A stretch of DNA of 64,000 nucleotides from assembly GCF_046244365.1 (NCBI RefSeq), contig NZ_CP176395.1, forward strand, positions 3,472,001 through 3,536,000. The letters run 5' to 3'. The notes under the pieces are model-generated. The model ran no database searches, was not told where the DNA came from, and saw only the letters and a program-made list of their open reading frames with translations. The stretch comes from Paenibacillus_V sp046244365. GTDB taxonomy: Bacteria > Bacillota > Bacilli > Paenibacillales > NBRC-103111. Positions 8,239 through 16,336 of this stretch are shown piece after piece. Within the stretch, counting starts at the first letter, position 1. Every line of letters begins with the position of its first letter. The position numbers and the translations under genes are program-made.

Positions 8239-9105
8239 ATGAAGAAGTGGTTTTTTGTGATTGCCGTACTTTTGCTGGCCATCTATGAAGTTTATCAGCA
8301 GCGGACGGAGGTTGCGGGCGAAAAACCGAACATTGCGGTGCAAGAAGCGGCACAAGCGGTAATCGCCCAGGATAACCGGCGTACGATAAAAATAACGAAA
8401 GACCAGGTGTACCGGGGCGATTTGCTTTTGGTAAACAAAGAGTATCCCGTACGAGAAGAGGGCGTGAAATCGGACGTGGTCCGTCTGTATTCGCATAAAG
8501 AGCTGTTGCAGGGCTTCGGTTTGTTGGATACTTCCATCCGACTGTCGCAAAGCGTGGCGCAAACCTTTTTGGAGATGATTCGCGCTGCCGACAAAGACGG
8601 GGTTAACCATTTTATGATCAGCAGCGGGTATCGGGATTCGAAGGAACAGAGCGAGCTTTACAAGGAAATGGGCGACGCGCGCGCGCTGCCGGCCAACCAT
8701 AGCGAACACAATCTGGGCTTATCGCTCGATATCGGTTCGACCTCTGCCGAGATGAATCAGGCTCCGGAAGGAAAATGGCTGCAAAATAACGCCTGGAAAT
8801 ATGGGTTTATCTTGCGTTACCCGAAAGATAAATCGGATATTACGGGGATTCAGTATGAACCGTGGCATTTTCGCTACGTCGGGCTGCCCCACAGCGCGAT
8901 CATGCAGGAGAAAAAGTTGACGCTGGAAGAATACCTTGAACTGCTGAAGGAACAAAAGAACTTGTCGACGACAATAAACGGACAATCCTACGAGATATCG
9001 TATCAGACTGCGGCCAATAGCAAGACGGTTACCGTTCCGGCAGGCCGCCGGTATACGATTTCCGGCGACAATAGGGATGGCGTCATCGTAACCGTATACC
9101 CCTGA
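8239..9105 (+). CDS. vanY: VanY-type D-alanyl-D-alanine carboxypeptidase
   Basis: A 288-residue protein with an N-terminal membrane anchor (residues 3-17) and an outward-facing zinc carboxypeptidase domain. Metal-site motifs of the VanY/peptidase M15B family are present: SEHNLGLSLDIG (about residues 154-165; ligands His and Asp) and EPWHFRYVG (about 208-216; Glu and His). The family removes the terminal D-Ala of peptidoglycan precursors, which lowers vancomycin binding. A C-terminal extension of about 60 residues follows. The start is set by GTGAGGAGG at 8221 on. It lies 88 bases after vanS and just before a broken vanZ. On its own, VanY gives at most weak glycopeptide protection. Confidence 0.87.
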   Translation: MKKWFFVIAVLLLAIYEVYQQRTEVAGEKPNIAVQEAAQAVIAQDNRRTIKITKDQVYRGDLLLVNKEYPVREEGVKSDVVRLYSHKELLQGFGLLDTSIRLSQSVAQTFLEMIRAADKDGVNHFMISSGYRDSKEQSELYKEMGDARALPANHSEHNLGLSLDIGSTSAEMNQAPEGKWLQNNAWKYGFILRYPKDKSDITGIQYEPWHFRYVGLPHSAIMQEKKLTLEEYLELLKEQKNLSTTINGQSYEISYQTAANSKTVTVPAGRRYTISGDNRDGVIVTVYP

Positions 9106-9135
9106 GCTTAAATTCGATGAAGCGAGGATAACGAA

Positions 9136-9658
9136 ATGAAGAAAATCAGCCTATTTAAGGACGTGATCGTTCCTGCTTGTTTTGCCTTATATTTGTATGT
9201 TCTGGTCAAAGCGATTCTGTTTAAGTTCGGTCCGATCGAAGTCAAGTTTCTCGCCCATCAGCTGCTGGGCAACGTGCGGAACCCGGAATCGATGCTGAGC
9301 CATATTCGCCTATCGTCCAACTCCGTTCAAGGAAATCTCAAGAGACGTTCAAAGCTTGTCGGGGCTCGGGTTATATTCGTTTACCAATTTCTCGGGGAAT
9401 ATAGCGATCTTTATTCCTTTCGGTATTTTTATTCCGATGCTATCCGAAAGCAAGAACGTATCCCTTGAAAGGGTGTTCGTTCTCTCCTTGCTGGTCAGCC
9501 TGCTGCTGGAAGGTTTGCAAGCCGTGCTCTCGATCGGAACGTTCGACGTCGATGACCTGCTGTTGAATACATCCGGCGGCATGCTAGGATTCGGCATCTT
9601 CTGGTTGTGCAGCATACTGGACAGGGGCAGGGTTTACGCGGCACGTCAGGAGTCTTGA
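9136..9658 (+). pseudogene. vanZ: vanZ-like gene broken by a frameshift
   Basis: Two overlapping reading frames together make one VanZ-family protein. The first (from ATG 9136) gives the N-terminal membrane helix and runs to the conserved SSN before losing homology. The second frame continues with PFKEISRDVQSLSGLGLYSF and the remaining helices up to 9658. VanZ proteins have N-[LF]-[IV]-PFK at this point, and here the residues after SSN are missing; near 9320-9325 the reading fits loss of about 5 bases. VanZ-type proteins are small membrane proteins associated with teicoplanin or lipoglycopeptide resistance. The product must be inactive unless the shift is a sequencing error. Confidence 0.82.
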
Positions 9659-9778
9659 ATCGAAAAGCGAAATAGTCGAAGGCACAGAGGATAAAAGAGT
9701 CGCTATGCCTTCCTTATTTCTGCGTATGCCGGACGGTAGCCGTTCGCAGCTTGAATAAGGTATAAAAGGAGTGTTTTT

Positions 9779-9967
9779 ATGTACGAGCTTATGCAATTCG
9801 GAGTCGTTATAACGCTGTTGACAGGGTTTGGATTGCTGCTGATCCTACGATCTAAATCGCCCAAGTCCAAGGTAAGCCTGCAATGGCTAGGTTATGCACT
9901 TATCATTATGGTGCTTTTGCTCGTTGCAGTATGGGTTATTTCTTTGGATGCAACGCATGTCGCTTAA
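9779..9967 (+). CDS. Small two-helix membrane protein, unknown function
   Basis: A 62-residue protein with two predicted transmembrane helices (about residues 6-24 and 37-55) joined by a basic loop (RSKSPKSKVS). AAAAGGAG lies 8 bases before the ATG, which argues for real translation. I do not recognise the family. It sits between the broken vanZ and the pirin gene with no clear operon partner. Confidence 0.65.
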   Translation: MYELMQFGVVITLLTGFGLLLILRSKSPKSKVSLQWLGYALIIMVLLLVAVWVISLDATHVA

Positions 9968-10126
9968 TGCGAGTGTTATTCGATCGAATCCCTAAAACTA
10001 AACAATAATTATTTACTATATTGACGTAAGTTCGAATATCGGTTATCTTAATATTAAGATATTGCTTCAAGCAGTCGCCAAGAAAGCTTATGCAAATAAA
10101 AAATCCAAGCAAAGGGGATGTTACAA

Positions 10127-11008
10127 ATGACAGCATATCGTAAAATCGACGGTACCTACAGAGGAGCGCCGTTCCACATGGTAGGAGACGGATTCCGGGT
10201 TTCCAACTACTTTCCTTCCGGGAACAATTTTCAGAAACGGTTCAGCCCTTTTATCCTGATGGACTATAACGCACCGTTCGAATTTCCGCCAAGCGCCTCG
10301 GTTAAAGGAGTGGGAGCGCACCCGCATCGGGGGTTCGAAACGGTAACGATTGCTTATGAGGGATTTATCGAGCATCACGATAACCATGGCAATCATGGCA
10401 TTATCGGGCCGGGTGACGTGCAATGGATGACCGCCGGGTCGGGGCTCTTGCACAAGGAATATCACGAGCGCGAGTTTTCGAAACGCGGCGGACTGTTTCA
10501 AATGATTCAATTATGGGTTAACCTTCCCAAAGCAAATAAAATGCATGCACCCAAATACCAGGAGCTGTTAAAGGAGCAGATGGGCAGAACGGAGCTGCCG
10601 GAGGGCGGCGGTACGGTTCGGATCATTGCCGGAGCGTACAACGGAATCAAGGGACCCGCACAAACGTTTACGCCTATCCATCTGTTTGACATTGCCTTCA
10701 AGAAGAACGGTCGAGCGCAATTTGAGCTTCCTTCCGCCTATAACACAGCGGCAATGGTGCTGAAGGGATCCGCAAAGATCAACGATACGAAAATCGCCGG
10801 TGAGGGAGACTTCGTATTATTTGAAAATACGGCCGGCGACATCGTGATCGAAGGGCAAACGGATGACACCCTCGTTATCGTCCTGAGCGGCGAAGCGATC
10901 GATGAACCCGTCTACCAGCACGGACCGTTTGTTATGAACAGCAAAGAGGAAATCGTGGAAGCTTTTCAAGATTTCCAATCGGGTAAAATGGGAAATACCG
11001 ATTTCTAA
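10127..11008 (+). CDS. Pirin-family protein
   Basis: A 293-residue bicupin. The N-terminal cupin has the pirin metal-site signature GAHPHRGFETVTIAYEG with its His residues and Glu, followed by HDNHGNHGIIGPGDVQWMTAG, the typical PIRIN_PROSITE-like block. The C-terminal cupin begins around residue 170. Pirins bind iron; some act as quercetin 2,3-dioxygenases, others as redox-dependent partners, and the role is rarely known. Two ATGs are possible; the one at 10127 is 8 bases after AAAGGGG, whereas the one at 10118 abuts it. A terminator follows. Confidence 0.9.
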   Translation: MTAYRKIDGTYRGAPFHMVGDGFRVSNYFPSGNNFQKRFSPFILMDYNAPFEFPPSASVKGVGAHPHRGFETVTIAYEGFIEHHDNHGNHGIIGPGDVQWMTAGSGLLHKEYHEREFSKRGGLFQMIQLWVNLPKANKMHAPKYQELLKEQMGRTELPEGGGTVRIIAGAYNGIKGPAQTFTPIHLFDIAFKKNGRAQFELPSAYNTAAMVLKGSAKINDTKIAGEGDFVLFENTAGDIVIEGQTDDTLVIVLSGEAIDEPVYQHGPFVMNSKEEIVEAFQDFQSGKMGNTDF

Positions 11009-11016
11009 AATGAAGC

Positions 11017-11045
11017 GGGGCAGGGTAATCCTGTCCTGTTTTTTT
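11017..11045 (+). terminator. Rho-independent terminator after the pirin gene
   Basis: GGGCAGG pairs with CCTGTCC (one G-T wobble) over a short loop and is followed by seven T's. Confidence 0.8.
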
Positions 11046-11160
11046 GCTTTTGATTCGTTTATAGAAATAAAACACAACATGACTATAAGAAAGTGAACCT
11101 TACGGCCAAATAGTCCCGTATGCCTCACTATCCGCTCAAAAACGAGGAAATAGCTTAAAA

Positions 11161-11201
11161 ATAGTGAACGCAGGTTCATAATTACTGAACCCAGGTTCAC
11201 T
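11161..11201. repeat. TGAACC-type intergenic repeat (copy 1)
   Basis: ATAGTGAACGCAGGTTCA continues with TAATTACTGAACCC and AGGTTCACT. The unit alternates TGAAC and GGTTCA, so it is internally palindromic. Closely similar units lie at 45554-45751, 34 kb away. A partial AGTGAACC also lies near 11090. It does not look coding. Confidence 0.7.
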
Positions 11202-11235
11202 CCCTCTGTTCGTAGTGATTATCTCACGAATACTC

Positions 11236-11554
11236 GCTCATTCGCAGGATTTCATCATTCTTTGAAGCAGGCTTTCCGTAGAGGCAAGGACCTGACCCGT
11301 TGGGAGCATCATTTTGGGTATGCGGGAATAGAGGAAAGGCCTCAATCCCCAATCATTTCCTTTATAATGCACGTATACTCCACAATCGTCTTGGTGGTTT
11401 ACCCTCCCAATTCTCAACGGGTCTTCGCCCTTACATTCCTTCGTTATACCTATCCAAGAGGTGGAGGCCGAAATGCTAGTGTAACGGGTCAGTGCCCTTT
11501 GTGAACCCACATTCGGTACTCCGTGCTTATGTGTTTTCCATCCTGCGAATGAGC
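11236..11554. repeat. Perfect 15-bp inverted repeats bounding a 319-bp structured region
   Basis: GCTCATTCGCAGGAT (11236-11250) is the exact reverse complement of 11540-11554. The space between holds further pairings: CTGACCCGTT (11292-11301) with AACGGGTCAG (11483-11492), or GACCCGTTG (11294-11302) with CAACGGGTC (11415-11423). These two are mutually exclusive. The region lies directly 3' of the IS110 transposase gene. It may be the element's non-coding RNA or a small terminal-repeat element of its own. Confidence 0.6.
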
Positions 11555-11629
11555 CAAAATACGTATGCTAACCTTTGTGTTCCCATGCTACTTTCCTCTT
11601 GTGAAACATGTTGCCCAAGTGGGAGCCTC

Positions 11630-12913
11630 CTAGGCTGCAGCCTCTTGTACATCGTTCGCCCGAAAGGCTTCCCCTCGTTTTACCATACCTATCATGATTC
11701 GTGTTAGTTTACCGATCAGTTTAAAGACGGAGCGATGCTTTTTCATCTTCTTTTCTTTTACGTTTTGCTCGTGCCACCGTTTAAACTGCGGGTTATTTGT
11801 AATCAAGGACAAGGTTCCCAAATACAGATATTTGCGTAGCTGTCGCCTGCCTCGTTTTGAGATTCCTACTTTGCCTTCGTATTTCCCCGAGCTGTTATCC
11901 GTTAAGTTGAGACCCGCTTGGGAAAGGATCTGTTGTCCATGTGCATACGTGCTTATCTCTCCGCATCCGGCCAATAAAGCGGCTATGAACAGCGTGCTCA
12001 GCCCCTTTAGGGTGCGAAGTAGTTTCACCACATCCGGTACCTGGGCAAGTAGGATGTCGAGCTCATGCTCCATCTCCTTTAGCCTTTCGGTTAACCGTTC
12101 ATAGTCCTCTACAAGCCGCGCAATTTCTTTACGTGCTTCTTCACATCCAACCTTACTCCCAACAGAACTGCGGGCCACAGCGAGTAGCCTGGCGGCCGTT
12201 TCTAGTCCTGTCTTCCCGCCTGCACGCTTCATGCCGCCTTCTTCCTTCCAGCCGGTAATCATCTGCTCAGCCGTCATCGGTGCGATATCTTCGGGCAACG
12301 GGAAAGCCTTCAGCGTAGCGACTGACCGCGCAATCTCCCAGTCGGAAAATACCAGTCTGTACTCAGGAAAGTGAATATCCAGCCAGCGGTGAAGTCGGCC
12401 CTTCAAGCTTGTCAGTTGCTTGACCCAGTATTCGCGGTCGTTCATTACCATGCGCAACCGCCGATAGATGGCTGCGTGCCGATTGTAAGTGGTGTAATAT
12501 CCACGGCTTACGGCATCGGCAATGACCAGCGCGTCTTTGATGTCGTTCTTGGATTGGCTGTTATCTCGGTTTTCCTTGTTACGCTTTGTGGTCAGGGGGT
12601 TAACGAGAACGACCTCATGGCCAAGGTCCATCAACCAATCGGCTAAGCTGAACCAATAATGTCCGGTCGGTTCAAGGCCGATGATGAGTGAGGAGAGGCC
12701 TTTCTGTTGTTGGAGTTGTCCGATCCATCGTAAAAGTTTCCCAAAGCCCTCTCCTTGATTCTCGAACGTGACAGGTCGGCCTATCTCTAATCCACGGTAA
12801 GTAACGGCACGAGCCACATGCCGCTCCTTGGCAATGTCGATACCGATAATGAGATGATTCGTAGAAATTCGTTCAATCCGTTGATTTTGTACGTCTCTTT
12901 GTTTAAACTTCAT
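11630..12913 (-). CDS. IS110-family DEDD transposase
   Basis: A 427-residue recombinase. The N-terminal RuvC-like domain shows IIGIDIAKERHVARAV (first Asp), GLEPTGHYW (Glu) and SKNDIKDALVIAD (Asp pair), the DEDD set. The C-terminal Transposase_20 domain has QILSQAGLNL and GKVGISKRGRRQLRKYLY, with the Ser that acts as nucleophile in IS110 enzymes. The gene looks intact. The ATG at 12913 is chosen because GGAGGGTG lies 8 bases before it; the longer frame from 12931 would swallow that site. The ribosome site lies within a hairpin (12918-12983) that should limit translation from outside transcripts. Confidence 0.92.
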   Translation of the reverse strand: MKFKQRDVQNQRIERISTNHLIIGIDIAKERHVARAVTYRGLEIGRPVTFENQGEGFGKLLRWIGQLQQQKGLSSLIIGLEPTGHYWFSLADWLMDLGHEVVLVNPLTTKRNKENRDNSQSKNDIKDALVIADAVSRGYYTTYNRHAAIYRRLRMVMNDREYWVKQLTSLKGRLHRWLDIHFPEYRLVFSDWEIARSVATLKAFPLPEDIAPMTAEQMITGWKEEGGMKRAGGKTGLETAARLLAVARSSVGSKVGCEEARKEIARLVEDYERLTERLKEMEHELDILLAQVPDVVKLLRTLKGLSTLFIAALLAGCGEISTYAHGQQILSQAGLNLTDNSSGKYEGKVGISKRGRRQLRKYLYLGTLSLITNNPQFKRWHEQNVKEKKMKKHRSVFKLIGKLTRIMIGMVKRGEAFRANDVQEAAA

Positions 12914-12983
12914 AGTAGAGCACCCTCCCATGTGGATCTGTTAGTCACTGCCCGTGACATGATCTACTATACAGAGGGTGCTC
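12914..12983 (-). promoter_or_regulatory. Hairpin sequestering the transposase ribosome binding site
   Basis: On the minus strand, GAGCACCCTC (12983-12974) pairs perfectly with GAGGGTGCTC (12927-12918), and the latter includes the GGAGGGTG ribosome site of the transposase. A second hairpin, GTCAC/GTGAC (12958-12944), sits inside its loop. Transcripts entering from outside would fold this and translate poorly. It could also be part of the element's structural RNA. Confidence 0.6.
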
Positions 12984-13015
12984 GTGCTTTACAAAGCCGA
13001 TTTCTTAGCATCTAC

Positions 13016-13362
13016 AGGAATGCTAGCGTATACGGCAGAGGATCCGTCGAGCGCCGGAAGGAATCCTCTGAGGCTTAGAGCTGCGCGTGCATAGAGGGGC
13101 AGCCCCGGCTGCTTTCTCGAGTAGAGAATGGAGAATCGCCCTGCTGCGGAGCAGTCCGTATGTGAGTGCGGACTTTAATCAGTGCTTGACTTTGACAGCT
13201 ATATCCCCACCATTCAGCAGGTACTCCACCCATTCCACTGTATTGATCTGCCAGACGAGAATATAAAATAAGGCTTGAATCTTCACCTGCTGGAGGTTGT
13301 ATCGTTTGAATTAGCAAGCAGCAAGCAGCTAGCAGCTAATTAAACGAGGAGGTTCTATTCTT
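13016..13362. other. Gene-free stretch between the IS110 element and the hydrolase gene
   Basis: It holds a hairpin (AGAGGAT at 13037-13043 with ATCCTCT at 13063-13069) and a minus-strand open frame of 80 codons that I do not recognise and that has no clear start. Near 13320 a short CAAGCAG/CTAGCAG repetition precedes the GAGGAGG site of the next gene. Confidence 0.4.
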
Positions 13363-14799
13363 ATGAGATCTTTTGAGATGTTGTTTGTTATCTTCAATAT
13401 TTTGATGATCGGCTGGATACTATTTGCCAAAAACAAGTCGCGACGCGGGCTGCTTATTAATTTCAGCGTTTCCGCCGTCATTATGCTGATGCATGGGGTC
13501 ATCGAAGGAATGCGTTGGCAAATGATTCCGGCTTATGCGATGACGGCAGTTCCACTCCTGATCTTCGCTGTCGGATCGATGTCCAAGCCTGGGAAGCACG
13601 AGGAGCGGACGGCGAAAAAACGATCCCGTGCAAAGCTTGTTACGGTGACCGTTCTGGCGGTAATCTATTCATCCGTGGCTGTGGCGCTGCCGCTTATCCT
13701 TCCGATATTCACTTTCGAGAAGCCGACAGGCTCATACAAAATCGGCACCGTCACCTACGATTGGAAGGACGATCACAGGGAAGAAACCCTTACGCCGGAT
13801 CCTGGCGATAAGCGCGAATTGATGATACAGATATGGTATCCTGCAGATTCGAAGGCTAAAGGAAAGGCGGATTCCTATCTTTCCAACTCGGATGTTTTTG
13901 CAGAGGGGTATAGTAAGGTTCTGAATTTGCCGAAGTTTTTGTTTACAACTTTCGGTTATGTCCAAACGCATGCCATCGAGAATGCAGGAATTTCCAATCG
14001 GGAACCCGCGTATCCGGTGCTCCTTTTCTCACATGGATTTAGCGGACATAAAAATCAGAACACCTTTCAGATCGAACAATTAGTCAGCCATGGATATATC
14101 GTGGTAGGCATAGATCACACTTACAGCAGTACGGCTTCCGTTTTTTCCGATGGCCGTGTAGCCAATTATGTGCCGCAAGATACCAACTCCATCGCCTACC
14201 TGGATAAAGCTAATGAAGGCTGGGTTGCGGATGCCAAGTTTGTGCTGGACCAAGTGGAGAAGCTGGCGAGGAATGATCCGGACCACCGTTTTACAGGCCG
14301 AATGGATATGAACAATGTAGGGATGTTTGGCCATTCCTTTGGCGGGGCGACTAGTGCGCAGATGCTAATGACGGATTCCAGAGTTAAGGCTGCGATCAAT
14401 ATGGATGGTGTATTATACGGCAAACTGCGGGTTCCGGAAGAAGGCTTGAAAAAGCCATTCATGATGATGAGCGCCGACGACACGATAAGAGAGGCAAAAA
14501 GCACGGATGATAAGGAGTTTGCCCAGTTTATAGAGGAAACTTTGCCGCGGTACAAGCATGTAGCTGTCGGAGGTAATTACTGGATGAAAATCAATAATAT
14601 GAAGCACATGGACTTCTCCGACTTATATTTGTTTTCACCGCTATATGAGAAGATGGAAGGAGTCGAGATACGAAAGGCTCACCGCCTCATTAATGATTAC
14701 TCGCAGGATTTCTTCGATCATTATTTAAAGCGGCAGCCATTTAAGCTACTGGAGCAAAATATTGGCGAACATCCGGCGTTTACGCTGCAAAAAGACTGA
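13363..14799 (+). CDS. Membrane alpha/beta hydrolase, PAF-acetylhydrolase-like
   Basis: A 478-residue protein. The first 125 residues hold about four transmembrane helices (near 5-20, 28-45, 55-70 and 92-115), and the rest is an alpha/beta hydrolase. LLFSHGFSG (about residues 223-231) is the oxyanion loop and MFGHSFGGA the nucleophile elbow with the catalytic Ser, as in platelet-activating-factor acetylhydrolase/plasma lipase-like proteins of bacilli. It probably cleaves an ester or short acyl chain outside the membrane; the substrate is unknown. GAGGAGG upstream fixes the start. It converges with the MerR gene, and a stem-loop (about 14809-14842) overlaps both 3' ends. Confidence 0.8.
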   Translation: MRSFEMLFVIFNILMIGWILFAKNKSRRGLLINFSVSAVIMLMHGVIEGMRWQMIPAYAMTAVPLLIFAVGSMSKPGKHEERTAKKRSRAKLVTVTVLAVIYSSVAVALPLILPIFTFEKPTGSYKIGTVTYDWKDDHREETLTPDPGDKRELMIQIWYPADSKAKGKADSYLSNSDVFAEGYSKVLNLPKFLFTTFGYVQTHAIENAGISNREPAYPVLLFSHGFSGHKNQNTFQIEQLVSHGYIVVGIDHTYSSTASVFSDGRVANYVPQDTNSIAYLDKANEGWVADAKFVLDQVEKLARNDPDHRFTGRMDMNNVGMFGHSFGGATSAQMLMTDSRVKAAINMDGVLYGKLRVPEEGLKKPFMMMSADDTIREAKSTDDKEFAQFIEETLPRYKHVAVGGNYWMKINNMKHMDFSDLYLFSPLYEKMEGVEIRKAHRLINDYSQDFFDHYLKRQPFKLLEQNIGEHPAFTLQKD

Positions 14800-14825
14800 T
14801 TTCACATGCGAACAGCCCGGAGGCA

Positions 14826-15857
14826 TTAGCCTTTGGGTTGTTCACATGATTGGTTTGACATCTGTGCCAGCTTCCGCTGCAAGCTTTGAAAAAGCACGAG
14901 GTTTCCTTTCGAAAGCAAGTTGAATGGCGGACTTAGAATGGAACATAACGTATTGCAGCGTTCGAGAAGCGGTGTTCTGGTTCTCTGAGCATATTCGGCA
15001 AAGGAGCGGAGAAAAGCCTCTTTATTGAAAGCTTGCTCTGAATTCGCATACAGCATAATCATTTCCTCAACAATAGCCTGTACATACGGACTGTCGGCAG
15101 CCCGTTTTTTCTCCAAGGCTTGATTCAATCGATCATGAATATCCTCAAGTTTTCTGACCCATACGGCAGCGTTATAACGAGGCTGATGATCCGTATGAAC
15201 GAAGAAAAACTCAATGTTTTTCAGATCCTTCATAAATTGGGGATCGTTCATGAGTTCCTGCAGCTCATTCCAAGCGGCTGTTTGTTTAGCCGTTGTTTTT
15301 TCTTGATTGACAATGTATTTATTGAAAAAATATAACATGGGGTCCCTCCACTCTGAAGGAATCCCGTCAAAAATACGAAAGGTCTCTACTTTCTCGGAAA
15401 TGAACTGTTTACGTTTTTCGATGTTTAATGCTTTTTCATGAATGAGGTCGTACATATAGCGCAAGGAATCCCCTTGGTGCCGCTTCGCTTGACGCAAAAT
15501 CGAAATCATATTTGTAAGCGCGCTAACCTGCGTCGTAAGCGACTCGATTTGCCAGTCCAGTGCTTTCTCCACCGGTAATTCCCCGGAAATGAGCTGGCTT
15601 ATTTCATCAATGCCAAAATCCAGATAACGCAAGGTTGCAGTCAGCTCTAAACGCCATATATCTTCCGTCGTATATAGTCGATGTCCCCCCTCTGAATAGC
15701 TAGAGGGCTTTACTAATCCAATCTCATCGTAGTATCGGACGGTTCTGACCTTAGACCCAATCATTTTGGCTACTTCCCCGATCGAAAAGGTTCCAACTTC
15801 CGTTCTAGAATCAGAAACGTTTTGCTTCTGCAAATCCGTGTCGCTGGTTAAATGCAA
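14826..15857 (-). CDS. MerR-family transcriptional regulator
   Basis: A regulator of about 343 residues. Near the N-terminus is the winged HTH of MerR proteins: FSIGEVAKMIGSKVRTVRYY, then DEIGLVKPSSYSEGGHRLY and a LRYLDFGIDEISQLI helix. A coiled-coil helix and a long C-terminal domain of about 200 residues follow, resembling TipA-like or multidrug-sensing effector domains but not one I can name. The minus strand reads GGAGGTGAAAGG then TTG; the TTG at 15857 has proper spacing, while the in-frame GTG at 15866 overlaps the ribosome site. It could control itself or the convergent hydrolase. Confidence 0.82.
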   Translation of the reverse strand: MHLTSDTDLQKQNVSDSRTEVGTFSIGEVAKMIGSKVRTVRYYDEIGLVKPSSYSEGGHRLYTTEDIWRLELTATLRYLDFGIDEISQLISGELPVEKALDWQIESLTTQVSALTNMISILRQAKRHQGDSLRYMYDLIHEKALNIEKRKQFISEKVETFRIFDGIPSEWRDPMLYFFNKYIVNQEKTTAKQTAAWNELQELMNDPQFMKDLKNIEFFFVHTDHQPRYNAAVWVRKLEDIHDRLNQALEKKRAADSPYVQAIVEEMIMLYANSEQAFNKEAFLRSFAEYAQRTRTPLLERCNTLCSILSPPFNLLSKGNLVLFQSLQRKLAQMSNQSCEQPKG

Positions 15858-15950
15858 ACCTTTCACCTCCGATACGTCATTTTACTACCTCCAGCAACTG
15901 GAGATTCAATACCATTATACTGCGCCAAGCACACCGACTGTTCATAACCT

Positions 15951-16200
15951 GACGGAATCGAGCCGATCTACTTTTTGGGCGAAAACAGCTACATCCGCTC
16001 GATCTTGATCGGGTCCGGTATCTGGAGGGATAGCGGCTGGGGCACCATCATCTACTTGGCGGCAATCGCAGGCATCAATCCCGAGCTGTACGAGGCGGCC
16101 GAAATCGACGGAGCGGGAAGATTCCGGCAAGTGATGTCGATCACGCTCCCATCCATTCTTCCCACCATTACGATTTTGTTTTTGCTGCATATCGGTCGGT
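15951..16200 (+). pseudogene. Fragment of an LplB-type sugar ABC permease
   Basis: The plus frame reads EPIYFLGENSYIRSILIGSG, then GWGTIIYLAAIAGINPELYE with the permease EAA-loop sequence AAEIDGAGRFRQ, and stops resembling a permease after about 16200. This is the central third of a CUT1 binding-protein-dependent permease, similar to the complete gene at 29.1-30.0 kb. No start, no upstream helices and no C-terminus remain. It is a relic of a lost sugar transporter. Confidence 0.8.
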
Positions 16201-16239
16201 TCATAAGTAAAACCGATCGTTTTGCGCCAAATAGGAACA

Positions 16240-16280
16240 AGAAAAGATCCGGGCACGGTACTTCCGGATCTTTTCTTCGT
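16240..16280 (+). terminator. Strong bidirectional stem-loop after the permease relic
   Basis: A perfect 14-bp stem: AAGAAAAGATCCGG (16240-16253) with CCGGATCTTTTCTT (16265-16278). The T-rich 3' arm and the A-rich 5' arm make it usable in both directions. It may be the old terminator of the lost gene. Confidence 0.7.
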
Positions 16281-16336
16281 TTCCTTTGAAGGTTATACGC
16301 ACCAACGGCAGCCGCGTCACGTCCTCACCCTAGAGC

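Larger units (their letters stand above)
11236..13015 (-). mobile_element. IS110-family insertion sequence (ends approximate)
   Basis: A DEDD transposase with long non-coding flanks: about 390 bases 3' of the gene and about 100 or more bases 5'. IS110 elements lack classical terminal inverted repeats and often make no target duplication, so the true ends cannot be set from one copy; the limits given are the outermost structures I can tie to it. Family members use an RNA from a non-coding end (bridge RNA) to choose target and donor sites. The long 3' flank would suit the IS1111-like subgroup. Confidence 0.6.

Noticed and set aside
6372..9658. Functional vancomycin-resistance operon
   Set aside because: No vanH, D-Ala-D-Lac ligase or vanX is present and vanZ is frameshifted.
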